DNA from: JANOSH01 sp031415695
GTDB lineage: Bacteria > Actinomycetota > Acidimicrobiia > Acidimicrobiales > Ilumatobacteraceae
Length of the DNA stretch: 64,000 nt
Direction: 5' to 3'
NCBI GenBank assembly: GCA_031415695.1
Contig: JANOSH010000032.1
Span: 1 to 64,000, forward strand
Shown here in pieces: positions 42,912-50,681 of the stretch. How positions within the stretch are numbered: position 1 is the first letter of the stretch; each line of letters begins with the position of its first letter. The notes under the pieces were generated by a model. The model saw nothing but the letters and a program-made list of their open reading frames with translations. It was not told the origin of the DNA and did not search any database. The position numbers were made by a program, and so were the translations under genes.

Positions 42912-43842
42912 CACTACCTCCGAGAGTTGTGCCCGAACCGAGCAACCAGTACAGAACCGCCATCCGGACCGATACGCCATTCGTTACTTGCGCAGCGATG
43001 ACCGAATTGGGCCTGTCAGCTACCTCGGGGTCGATTTCGACGCCCCTATTCATCGGTCCAGGGTGCATGATGATGGCACCCTCGGCGAGGCGATCGGCCC
43101 GGTGCGAGGTGAGGCCGTAGAGCTGGGTGTATTCACGTAACGACGGTACGAGCGACTGCTCCTGACGTTCCAACTGCATCCGTAAGCAATAGGCAACATC
43201 GACCGTGCCGACCACGTCGTCGAGGTTGTGGCTGACCTGCACCGGCCAGCCAACGAGTGACGGCGGAAGCAACGTTGGCGGGGCGACGAGCGTGACACGA
43301 GCGCCAAGCATCGTGAAAGCCGCGACGTTCGATCGAGCCACCCGGCTGTGTTTCACATCACCGACGATCGCAACGTGAAGTTCCTCGAACGGCTTTTTGG
43401 CTTCGTTACGAATGGTGTAGGCATCGAGGATTGCCTGGGTTGGATGCTCGTGCCAGCCATCGCCAGCGTTGATGACCGAGGCATCGAGCCAATCGCTCAG
43501 CCTCCAAGGAACGCCGGCCGACTTATGGCGAACGATGACTGCATCGATTCCCATGGCCTCGATCGTTTCGACCGTGTCACGCAGGCTTTCACCCTTGTTG
43601 GCGCTCGAGGTACTGACCGAGAACGTCATCGTATCGGCGGACAAGCGCTTGGCCGCCGTCTCGAACGACAACCGAGTGCGCGTCGAGTCTTCGTAGAAGA
43701 GACTTACAACAGTTTTGCCGCGCAAGGCTGGCACTTTCGGGATGGGTCGACGGTTGATTTCGGCCATGTGATCGGTGAGATCGAGCAGCGACCGTAGACC
43801 TTCGGCGTTCAGCTCGGAGATGGAACGCAGGTGCTTTGTCAC
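42904..43842 (-). CDS. pyrB: Aspartate carbamoyltransferase catalytic subunit
   Basis: PyrB joins carbamoyl phosphate and aspartate, the committed step of pyrimidine synthesis. The 312-residue protein has the carbamoyl-phosphate motif DSTRTRLSFETAAKRL (about 52-67), the HEHPTQAILD block (about 137-146) and the aspartate-binding QLERQEQS region (about 233-240). No regulatory pyrI subunit is present, as in most Gram-positive-type operons. The GTG start overlaps the pyrR stop by 4 nt. Confidence 0.97.
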   Translation of the reverse strand: MTKHLRSISELNAEGLRSLLDLTDHMAEINRRPIPKVPALRGKTVVSLFYEDSTRTRLSFETAAKRLSADTMTFSVSTSSANKGESLRDTVETIEAMGIDAVIVRHKSAGVPWRLSDWLDASVINAGDGWHEHPTQAILDAYTIRNEAKKPFEELHVAIVGDVKHSRVARSNVAAFTMLGARVTLVAPPTLLPPSLVGWPVQVSHNLDDVVGTVDVAYCLRMQLERQEQSLVPSLREYTQLYGLTSHRADRLAEGAIIMHPGPMNRGVEIDPEVADRPNSVIAAQVTNGVSVRMAVLYWLLGSGTTLGGSDV

Positions 43843-44420
43843 ACGCTCTCGCCATGGTCGGCGGCACGCTTTTCGATGACGACGCCCTGAGCAGTAGCCG
43901 TGACACGTTCGTCGCTACTGGTTGGAAGGTTCTTTCCAACATAGTCAGGCCGAATTGGCAGCTCTCGATGCCCGCGATCGACCAGCACTGCCAGCTGAAC
44001 GGCTCGTGGTCGACCGTGGTCGTTCAGAGCATCGAGGGCAGCTCGAATAGTGCGGCCGGTATAGAGAACGTCGTCGACAAGGACCACTACCGATCCACCG
44101 ATGGGCGGGACATTGGAAACGACCGAGGGCAGGACGGGACGCAGACCAATGTCGTCTCGGTACATCGACACATCGAGTACACCGGTGGGCACGGCCACGC
44201 CCTCGTGGCGGCTGATTGCTGCAGCCAGCATCTCGCCGAGCCAGATACCGCCGCGGGCAAGCGACACCAGCACAACGTTGTCGAGCCCCCCGTTTCGTTC
44301 GGCAATTTCGTGTGCGATACGGGTGGCAGCCCGGCGCACGTCGTCGACATTCATCACCTCGGACCGGGCAGCAAAAACGCCCCCGTTAGGGGGCGCGTCG
44401 GGCGAGGAAGAGTTGGGCAC
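43839..44420 (-). CDS. pyrR: Pyrimidine operon regulator PyrR
   Basis: PyrR is an RNA-binding regulator with a phosphoribosyltransferase fold. The 193-residue protein has VRRAATRIAHEIAERNGG at its core start, LDVSMYRDDIG, and the PRPP motif VVVLVDDVLYTGRTIRAAL. GTG 44420 is chosen because AAGGAG lies six bases before it and the resulting length equals that of the M. tuberculosis protein; ATG 44354 would remove 22 residues. An intrinsic terminator lies inside codons 8-16 of this reading frame (44373-44395). A PyrR-binding-like hairpin lies just upstream of the ribosome binding site, pointing to autoregulation. Confidence 0.93.
   Translation of the reverse strand: MPNSSSPDAPPNGGVFAARSEVMNVDDVRRAATRIAHEIAERNGGLDNVVLVSLARGGIWLGEMLAAAISRHEGVAVPTGVLDVSMYRDDIGLRPVLPSVVSNVPPIGGSVVVLVDDVLYTGRTIRAALDALNDHGRPRAVQLAVLVDRGHRELPIRPDYVGKNLPTSSDERVTATAQGVVIEKRAADHGESV
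44373..44395 (-). terminator. Intrinsic terminator inside the 5' end of pyrR (candidate attenuator)
   Basis: On the minus strand CGCCCCC-TAAC-GGGGGCG (44395-44378) forms a seven-pair GC stem with a four-base loop, followed at once by TTTTT (44377-44373). This is a standard intrinsic terminator shape. It lies within the pyrR coding region if pyrR starts at 44420, where translating ribosomes would disrupt it. The coding phase through the stem is open and encodes APPNGGVFA. Confidence 0.8.
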
Positions 44421-44437
44421 AGCTGGCTCCTTCCGTT

Positions 44438-44455
44438 CAGGTCTCACAGAACCTG
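44438..44455 (-). promoter_or_regulatory. PyrR-binding-loop-like hairpin in the pyrR leader
   Basis: On the minus strand CAGGT-TCTGTGAG-ACCTG forms a five-pair stem with an eight-base loop. The loop fits the UCNGNGAG core known from PyrR-binding RNA in Gram-positive bacteria. It lies five bases upstream of the pyrR Shine-Dalgarno sequence (AAGGAG, 44432-44427), so bound PyrR could block ribosome access, as reported for mycobacterial PyrR. Confidence 0.68.
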
Positions 44456-44479
44456 CTTCACGGTCAGACCCCAAACGTA

Positions 44480-45133
44480 CTACACGATGAGGTCGACCAG
44501 TTCATCTGGTCGGTCGACTACCCATCGCGCGCCAGCCGCTACGAGTTCTGGTTGATCGCCGTAGCCCCAGGTGACCCCGATGGCACGAATACCGTGATGT
44601 GCTGCACCCCGAATGTCGTGATGCCGATCGCCAATCATAATGATCCTGTCGGATGCAACCGGTGAACGTTGCGCCAGGCAATGGGCAATCACATCGGCCT
44701 TCGCTCCCCGCGTTCCGTCCAACGTTGCCCCCGCAATGACGTCGAACAAGCGCGAAAGTCCGAAGTATTCAAGGATTCGCACCGCATACGGCTCGGGCTT
44801 GGACGTAGCCACTGCCAACGCCACACCGTTCGCACTGAGCGCCGACACAACGTCGGCTATACCCTCGTAGAGCTCGTTTTCGAAGAGTCCGATGGTGGCG
44901 TACCTCGACCGGTAGGCATCGATGAAACTGTCGTGCAGCTCGACAGGTACGCCAAGTTGTTCCAACATTACCGGCAACGGCGGCCCAATAGACCTGAGCA
45001 GATTGCCTGGAACGGGCAGCTCAAGCCCAACAAAGGCGTGCTCGAGCGATGCCACAATACCTGGCGCCGAATCGCTCAGCGTGCCATCGAGGTCGAAGAG
45101 CGCAACGTCGAATCCCCGAACGACGCGTTTCAC
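44480..45133 (-). CDS. HAD-superfamily phosphatase (Gph-like)
   Basis: A 217-residue haloacid-dehalogenase-fold phosphatase. Motif I is DVALFDLDGTLSDSAPGI with the nucleophilic Asp, motif II is ALAVATSKPEPYAV (Thr-Ser), and motif III/IV IMIGDRHHDIRGAAHHGIRAIGVTWGYG. The small helical cap resembles phosphoglycolate phosphatases, but the substrate is not decided by sequence. GTG 45133 overlaps the nusB stop (GTGA). It occupies the position between nusB and pyrR where streptomycetes have bldD. The pyrR leader begins right after its stop. Confidence 0.88.
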   Translation of the reverse strand: MKRVVRGFDVALFDLDGTLSDSAPGIVASLEHAFVGLELPVPGNLLRSIGPPLPVMLEQLGVPVELHDSFIDAYRSRYATIGLFENELYEGIADVVSALSANGVALAVATSKPEPYAVRILEYFGLSRLFDVIAGATLDGTRGAKADVIAHCLAQRSPVASDRIIMIGDRHHDIRGAAHHGIRAIGVTWGYGDQPELVAAGARWVVDRPDELVDLIV

Positions 45134-45540
45134 TCTGGGCGGAGCCGTCGAGAAATGGTGGCAAGCATTCCGTTGACGAAGCGACCCGAGTCGTCGGTGG
45201 AATAATCTTTGGCTAGCTGCACAGCCTCGTTCAAGATTACGGCCACAGGAACGTCGGGGCGATACATCAACTCGTAGCACGCAATTCGCAATACTGTCCG
45301 GTCGATAACCGGCATGCGTTCAAGGGTCCAACCCTTAGCCGATTCACGCAGGATGGTATCGATTTCGCCCCGGGCGGCGTCGACCCCTTCCACGAGCATG
45401 ACCGCCAGAGGGTCGGCTGGAACCGGGAGCGCAGCGAGAACCTCGGCACCGCTCATGGTTTTTGCTTCGGCTTCATACAGCAGGGCGAGCGCGCGTTCGC
45501 GTGCCTCGGACCTCAGGTCGTCGCGTTCGGGGCTAGCCAC
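45130..45540 (-). CDS. nusB: Transcription antitermination factor NusB
   Basis: NusB binds boxA RNA together with S10 and supports rRNA antitermination. The 136-residue all-helical protein has RSEARERALALLYEAEAK at the start, WTLERMPVIDRTVLRIACYELMY in the middle and VILNEAVQLAKDYSTDDSGRFVNGML at the end, all characteristic. GTG 45540 lies one base after the efp stop; the longer frame through efp is rejected. It is coupled to the HAD gene by GTGA. Confidence 0.95.
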   Translation of the reverse strand: MASPERDDLRSEARERALALLYEAEAKTMSGAEVLAALPVPADPLAVMLVEGVDAARGEIDTILRESAKGWTLERMPVIDRTVLRIACYELMYRPDVPVAVILNEAVQLAKDYSTDDSGRFVNGMLATISRRLRPE

Positions 45541-45541
45541 C

Positions 45542-46105
45542 TCAGACCCGGGTGATGTAGTCGCCCGTGCGGGTGTCGACCTTGATTCGGTCGCCCTGGT
45601 TGACGAACAGCGGAACCTGGATAACCTTGCCCGTTTCGACAGTGGCTGGTTTGCGTCCGCCGCTAACGCGGTCGCCTTGGATGCCGGGCTCACACTCGGT
45701 GATGAGCAATTCGACCGATGCCGGAATCTCGACCCCGATAATTTCGTCATTGAACGACGTAATCATGGCAATGGCCTGCTCGATCAGATAATGAGCAGCG
45801 TCGCCGAGGGCTTGGCGCGGCACATTGACCTGGTCGTACGTGGTCGTATTCATGAATACGTAGTCGTCGCCGCTCTTGTACAGGAACTGCATGTCGCGCT
45901 TGTCGACGATGGCCTGCTCGACCTTGATGCCCGCGTTGAACGTACGATCCAGAACTGCACCGGTACGGGCGTTGCGGATTTTGGTGCGCACGAAAGCACC
46001 GCCTTTACCGGGCTTCACATGCTGAAAGTCGATAACGGTGAACAACCCGTTATCGAGCAGCAAGGTCATGCCATTCTTAAAGTCGTTGGTGGAAATTGCA
46101 GGCAC
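45542..46105 (-). CDS. efp: Elongation factor P
   Basis: EF-P relieves ribosome stalling at polyproline stretches. The 187-residue protein has three OB-like domains; Lys34 in HVKPGKGGAF is the tip residue that is modified in some bacteria, and the C-terminal signature IQVPLFVNQGDRIKVDTRTGDYITRV is complete. AGAGGT five bases before GTG 46105 is a good ribosome site. No modification genes (epmA-type) are in the window. efp-nusB adjacency is conserved in actinobacteria. Confidence 0.97.
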   Translation of the reverse strand: MPAISTNDFKNGMTLLLDNGLFTVIDFQHVKPGKGGAFVRTKIRNARTGAVLDRTFNAGIKVEQAIVDKRDMQFLYKSGDDYVFMNTTTYDQVNVPRQALGDAAHYLIEQAIAMITSFNDEIIGVEIPASVELLITECEPGIQGDRVSGGRKPATVETGKVIQVPLFVNQGDRIKVDTRTGDYITRV

Positions 46106-46140
46106 TTTTTACCTCTTGCTGGTGGGGTCGGTGTGCAAGG

Positions 46141-46575
46141 CTAGCGGAGCAGGCGCGAAACGGCTGCAACCGCTAGCTCGTAACCATGCATGCCGAGGCC
46201 CACAATGGTGCCTTTGGCAACCGGCGACACAACGCTCGTGTGCCTCCATGCCTCGCGAGCATTGGGATTGCTGATGTGCACCTCAAGGATTGGCCCGTTG
46301 AACGCCGCCAGCGCGTCATGAATGCTCCAGGCGTAATGCGTGAACGCCCCGGGATTAATGATGATGGCCGCCACGCGGTTTCGAGCGCCATGAATTGCAT
46401 CGACCAACTGACCCTCGTGGTTCGATTGGAAGGTCTCGATATCGTGGCCCTCGCTCGCGGCCGCAGCGCGCGCTGCGTCTTCGTAGTCGGCCAGGGTAGC
46501 GGTGCCGTAGATATGGGGCTCTCGTTGGCCCAACAGGTTCAGGTTCGGACCGTGAAGCAAAAGAATTGTGCTCAT
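46141..46575 (-). CDS. aroQ: 3-dehydroquinate dehydratase, type II
   Basis: AroQ dehydrates 3-dehydroquinate in the shikimate pathway. The 144-residue protein is the dodecameric type II enzyme: LLLHGPNLNLLGQREP with the active-site Asn-Leu-Gly-Arg loop, the QSNHEGQLVDAIH motif, INPGAFTHYAWSIHDA with the catalytic His region, and EVHISNPNAREAWRH. It overlaps the aroKB stop by ATGA and is followed by efp after 35 bp. Confidence 0.97.
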   Translation of the reverse strand: MSTILLLHGPNLNLLGQREPHIYGTATLADYEDAARAAAASEGHDIETFQSNHEGQLVDAIHGARNRVAAIIINPGAFTHYAWSIHDALAAFNGPILEVHISNPNAREAWRHTSVVSPVAKGTIVGLGMHGYELAVAAVSRLLR

Positions 46576-48104
46576 GCCATCTGCTCCAGTGCGGCTTGAA
46601 TTGGCTCACGGGCCACGTTGGGCACCACTTCAAGACCTGTGGCACCGTCGAGCACAAATGTGAGACTGTTAATGGCCTTCTTGTCGCGACCCATGAGCGC
46701 AACGAGATGGTCAACCGACAGCCCAGAAGGAATCCGGGTGTCGAGTCCGTAACTTTCGACGACGCGGATGTGATAGTCGACCCGGTCGGCATCGATTCGG
46801 CCAAGACATTGCGCCAGCCTGGCCGCGTACACCAAACCAATGGCGATGGCCTCACCATGTTTGAGCGCATGTTCGGTCGCGATCTCTAGGGCATGACCCA
46901 AGGTATGGCCGTAGTTCAATAAGGCCCGACCACGGGTGTTGTCGAAAGACACGGACTCTCGTTCGTCGTTTCCGACGACGTCGGCCTTGATGCGAACACA
47001 TGCCGCTACGCGGTCGGTCAGCGGCATGGCCGCCAAATCATCACCGGTAAGAAAATGGTACTTCGCCATTTCACCCGTGCCGCAACGCCATTCTCGGTCG
47101 GGCAGCGTAGCAAGATGATTCAGGTCACACAGCACCCCGCTCGGTTGCCAAAATGCGCCGACCAGGTTTTTGCCCTCGGGGATATTGACGGCCGTCTTGC
47201 CTCCGATTGCGGCGTCGACCATGCCGAGAAGGGTGGTTGGAACATGAACGACGCAGATACCGCGTTGGTATGTCGCAGCAGCGAAACCGGCAACATCGGT
47301 CACCATCCCTCCGCCCACCGCCACGACACAATCGCTTCGGTTCATTCCCCAGCGGGCAAACGCACGACACAACGCCTCGATTGAGGCAAGGGTCTTGTTC
47401 TGCTCTCCATCACCGATCGTGAAAACCTGATTATCTCGCCCGGGGTGAACATGAACGGGGATGCCCTTTTGTGTGACCACTGCAACGCGTCGAGCCGACG
47501 CTGGGAGCAGGTCGGGTAGTTGGGTGCTGACCCCGTGGCCTACCAAGACCGGGTAGCCACGATCACCGAGCGACACATCGATTCTTTTCGGCGCGACACA
47601 GTTGCGCAACGCGTTAACGACGGTTTCGAATGTCAACGGGTCGACATCGACAACGCGATGGGAAGCCTCGGAGTACAAGGCGTAGCGGGTCTCCCACATT
47701 TCTTGAATCTGCCGTGCCAAGTCGCCGTCGAGAAGCGGTCGATGTCCTCGAGGACTTTTGGAAAGCCGACTCACCAGGGTGTTCGGTTGGGCGCGTAACC
47801 AGATCACCGTGGCGTTAGACCGACACAACGCGCGGTTGGCGGCCGAGAGCACTGCACCGCCACCCGTGGCAATTACTAACGGCTCGTGTGTCGAGACGAG
47901 GTCGGCCAGCACCGACGATTCGATACGACGAAATGTCGGCTCTCCGTCGGTGGCGAAGATCTCACGAACAGTTCGACCTGAACGTTGGGTGATCGCCTCG
48001 TCGCTATCGACAAATCGAAACCCGAGTTGCTGAGCGAGCTTTCGGCCCGTTGTCGATTTGCCCGACCCGGTCATGCCGACGAGCACAATGTGAACGCCGC
48101 CCAT
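46572..48104 (-). CDS. aroKB: Fused shikimate kinase / 3-dehydroquinate synthase
   Basis: One 510-residue chain carries two shikimate-pathway enzymes. The N-terminal AroK part (about 1-165) has the P-loop VLVGMTGSGKSTTGRKLA, the shikimate-binding DSDEAITQRSG and the VIATGGGAVLS loop. The C-terminal AroB part (about 175-510) has VVAVGGGMVTDVAGFAAATYQRG, TTLLGMVDAAIGGKTAVN and the metal-site LNYGHTLGHALE. In mycobacteria and streptomycetes these are separate adjacent genes. ATG 48104 shares one base with the aroC stop; the longer frame lies in aroC. Confidence 0.96.
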   Translation of the reverse strand: MGGVHIVLVGMTGSGKSTTGRKLAQQLGFRFVDSDEAITQRSGRTVREIFATDGEPTFRRIESSVLADLVSTHEPLVIATGGGAVLSAANRALCRSNATVIWLRAQPNTLVSRLSKSPRGHRPLLDGDLARQIQEMWETRYALYSEASHRVVDVDPLTFETVVNALRNCVAPKRIDVSLGDRGYPVLVGHGVSTQLPDLLPASARRVAVVTQKGIPVHVHPGRDNQVFTIGDGEQNKTLASIEALCRAFARWGMNRSDCVVAVGGGMVTDVAGFAAATYQRGICVVHVPTTLLGMVDAAIGGKTAVNIPEGKNLVGAFWQPSGVLCDLNHLATLPDREWRCGTGEMAKYHFLTGDDLAAMPLTDRVAACVRIKADVVGNDERESVSFDNTRGRALLNYGHTLGHALEIATEHALKHGEAIAIGLVYAARLAQCLGRIDADRVDYHIRVVESYGLDTRIPSGLSVDHLVALMGRDKKAINSLTFVLDGATGLEVVPNVAREPIQAALEQMA

Positions 48105-49258
48105 TAGAGGGAATCCTGAAATCCTTGCGCGTTGCGAACGAATTCCGTCACCGAATCGCCGCCGAATTTTCGCAACGCCTCGGTGGCGAGTACTAAGGCA
48201 ACCATCGTCTCGGCAACCACGCCCATGGCCGGCACAGCGGTGACATCGGTTCGTTCCTTGAACGACACCGATGCTTGCTTCGTGACAACGTCGACCGTGG
48301 GCAATGTGGGCCGGTTCAAGGTGGCGAGAGGTTTCATAGCGGCGCGGACAACAAGGATTTCGCCAGTCGATATTCCACCTTCGGTGCCTCCTGCAAGCGA
48401 CGATGTGCGTCGGTAGTCGGCACCATCCCAAACGATTGGATCGTGGGCATCGCTCCCCCGCCGGCCGGCCACCTCGAAGCCGTCGCCGATTTCAACGCCC
48501 TTTACGGCTTGGATGCTCATGACCGCTTGGGCCAACTGGGCGTCGAGTTTGCGGTCCCAATGTACGTGACTGCCCAGCCCGACCGGGACGCCGTAGGCCA
48601 GTACCTCGACGATGCCACCGAGCGAGTCGCCGACTTTTGCTGCCGCTTCGATTTCGGCGATCATGGCTTCTTCAGCCGCCGGGTCGAAGCATCGCACGGC
48701 CGAATCGTCGACACGCGCCAGGTCCGTTGCCAACGGGCGATCGACTGATTTCGAACGGGCCGTGCCCATCTGAATGACGTGACTGATCACCGAGATGCCG
48801 AGTACTTCGAGCAGTTTCTTGGCCACGGTGCCTGCGGCAACTCTGGCCGCTGTCTCGCGGGCCGAGGCCCGTTCGAGCACGTCGCGAGCGTCGTCGAAAC
48901 CGTACTTCTGCATCCCGGCCAGGTCGGCGTGGCCGGGTCGGGGCTGGGTCAGCCGGGCGGCTGTTTTTCCCGGTGCCGGCGACATTTCCTGGTGCCACTT
49001 GTCGGACCGAACCCATTCGGAGTTGCCAACCTCGATGGCAATCGGGCTACCGAGGGTACGGCCGTGGCGGACCCCACCCAACAGGGTCACCTCGTCCTGT
49101 TCGAAGCGCATTCTTGGCCCGCGACCGAACCCAAGGCGGCGCCGGGCCAGCTCGCCTTGAACGTCTTCAACGGTCAATGACAAACCTGCGGGCACGCCTT
49201 CGATGATGACGACAAGGGCCTTGCCGTGTGATTCTCCGGCGGTGAGGTAGCGAAGCAT
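48104..49258 (-). CDS. aroC: Chorismate synthase
   Basis: AroC makes chorismate from EPSP using reduced FMN. The 384-residue protein shows the three family signatures: LRYLTAGESHGKALVVIIEG at the start, PRPGHADLAGMQKYGFDDARD with ERASARETAARVAAG, and a C-terminal KAIIF-like ERTDVTAVPAMGVVAE block. It heads the minus-strand aroC-aroKB-aroQ group. EPSP synthase (aroA) and shikimate dehydrogenase (aroE) are not in the window. Confidence 0.97.
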   Translation of the reverse strand: MLRYLTAGESHGKALVVIIEGVPAGLSLTVEDVQGELARRRLGFGRGPRMRFEQDEVTLLGGVRHGRTLGSPIAIEVGNSEWVRSDKWHQEMSPAPGKTAARLTQPRPGHADLAGMQKYGFDDARDVLERASARETAARVAAGTVAKKLLEVLGISVISHVIQMGTARSKSVDRPLATDLARVDDSAVRCFDPAAEEAMIAEIEAAAKVGDSLGGIVEVLAYGVPVGLGSHVHWDRKLDAQLAQAVMSIQAVKGVEIGDGFEVAGRRGSDAHDPIVWDGADYRRTSSLAGGTEGGISTGEILVVRAAMKPLATLNRPTLPTVDVVTKQASVSFKERTDVTAVPAMGVVAETMVALVLATEALRKFGGDSVTEFVRNAQGFQDSL

Positions 49259-49352
49259 TGGTTACAGGCTATTCGCCCGGCGCGAACATCTTGAAGTGTT
49301 GAGGAAACTAGCGGCCGGGAACCAGGTGGCCGAGCGATAACGTCCAACCTGT

Positions 49353-50681
49353 ATGGACCGACGATTTGTTCGACAACTCTTTGCAACACTGGTCGTGTTT
49401 GGCGTCATCGGTGCCTGCGCGGCCAACCCTGGCCAACGCGGAACCCCAGTTACTCCCGCGACGACAACCGAGCTGTCTGTGGCACTGTCCACAACACCAA
49501 GTCCCAATGACGGTTTGACGCTCCGCTTCGGCGCTGTGCGTCAACGAACAATCGATCCGAAGGCCGACGGCAGCCAGCTTCCCACCCTGGTCACGGGTAT
49601 GAATCAGTTTGCCGTCGACCTGTACCGCCGAGCCTCGAAGGAAAAACCCGGCAACCTTGTGCTCGGGCCGTACAGCGTTACCACGGCTCTCGGCCTGGTC
49701 TATGCCGGTGCAGCGGGGCAGACCGCCACGGAGATGGCAAACGTGCTACACACCTCGATGCCGGCCGAAGCCTGGCACAAGACGCTGAACGCCTACGACC
49801 TCACACTCGATGCCCGCACAGCAGGATCGCCAACCGAGTGGCGCGCCGCTAACAAGGTCTGGGTGCAAAACGGAACCGACCTGCTGCCGTCGTTTCTCGA
49901 CCGAGTCACCGGCGATTACGGAGCCCCGGTCGCCGAGGTCGATTTCGCCAGTGACGCTGAAGCAGCCCGGCGGTCGATAAACGGTTGGGTAGAACGCTCT
50001 ACGAACAAGCTCATTACGGAGCTGTTCCCGAAAGGCACCATCGAACCAACCACACGAGTCGCGTTGGTCAACGCCGTTGCGCTCGACGCACCGTGGGAGT
50101 TCCCATTCAGCAGCGCGGGTTCGATGCAGTTCACCCGGGCCGATGGCACACCGGTAGCCGTACCTGCCATGGCCTACAACGAATTCTTGCCGACGGCGTC
50201 GACCGAACGTTACCAAGCCGTTGAATTGCCCTACGCAGGTGGCGCTTTTGCCATGGTGGTCATTGTTCCACGCGACCTCACAGCCTTCGAAGCGGGACTC
50301 GACGCGGCGGCGCTTGCAACGTTGTTTGGCTCAATTCGTGACGGTGGGGTTCATCTCACGATGCCGAAATGGACCTCGCGCAACCATCTCACACTCAACG
50401 AGACACTGATCGACCTCGGCATGCCATCGGCGTTCGGCGCAGCCGATTTCTCGGCCATGACTGCACGTGGCGGTCTCTTCGTCAGCACAATCGAGCATGA
50501 GGCGTTCATCGACGTCGATGAGGAGGGCACCCGCGCTGCTGCCGCCACGGGTGGCGCTATGGACTTGTCACATGGGCCGACGATCAACGTCAACAAGCCG
50601 TTTGTCTACGTCATCCGAGACAAAGGGTCGGGAGTCGTCCTGTTTATCGGCCGAGTCACCGACCCCTCCGTTCCCGGCTAG
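49353..50681 (+). CDS. Serpin-family protease inhibitor, predicted lipoprotein
   Basis: A 442-residue serpin. The N-terminus is a lipoprotein signal (two Arg, hydrophobic run, IGAC with Cys near residue 22) followed by a Thr/Ser/Pro-rich linker to about residue 75. The serpin fold starts at TGMNQFAVDLYRRAS and includes NLVLGPYSVTTALGLVYAGA, NAVALDAPWEFPF and the end NVNKPFVYVIRDKGSGVVLFIGRVTDP. The reactive-loop hinge EEGTRAAAATG has the small residues of inhibitory serpins; counting back from NKPF, the scissile bond is probably Leu-Ser in MDLSHGP. It is the only plus-strand gene between 29 and 64 kb. Confidence 0.94.
   Translation: MDRRFVRQLFATLVVFGVIGACAANPGQRGTPVTPATTTELSVALSTTPSPNDGLTLRFGAVRQRTIDPKADGSQLPTLVTGMNQFAVDLYRRASKEKPGNLVLGPYSVTTALGLVYAGAAGQTATEMANVLHTSMPAEAWHKTLNAYDLTLDARTAGSPTEWRAANKVWVQNGTDLLPSFLDRVTGDYGAPVAEVDFASDAEAARRSINGWVERSTNKLITELFPKGTIEPTTRVALVNAVALDAPWEFPFSSAGSMQFTRADGTPVAVPAMAYNEFLPTASTERYQAVELPYAGGAFAMVVIVPRDLTAFEAGLDAAALATLFGSIRDGGVHLTMPKWTSRNHLTLNETLIDLGMPSAFGAADFSAMTARGGLFVSTIEHEAFIDVDEEGTRAAAATGGAMDLSHGPTINVNKPFVYVIRDKGSGVVLFIGRVTDPSVPG

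Noticed and set aside
44421..44474. TTG 44474 as the pyrR start
   Set aside because: It would place the PyrR-binding-like hairpin and the strong AAGGAG inside the coding region; GTG 44420 has the ribosome site and the family length.
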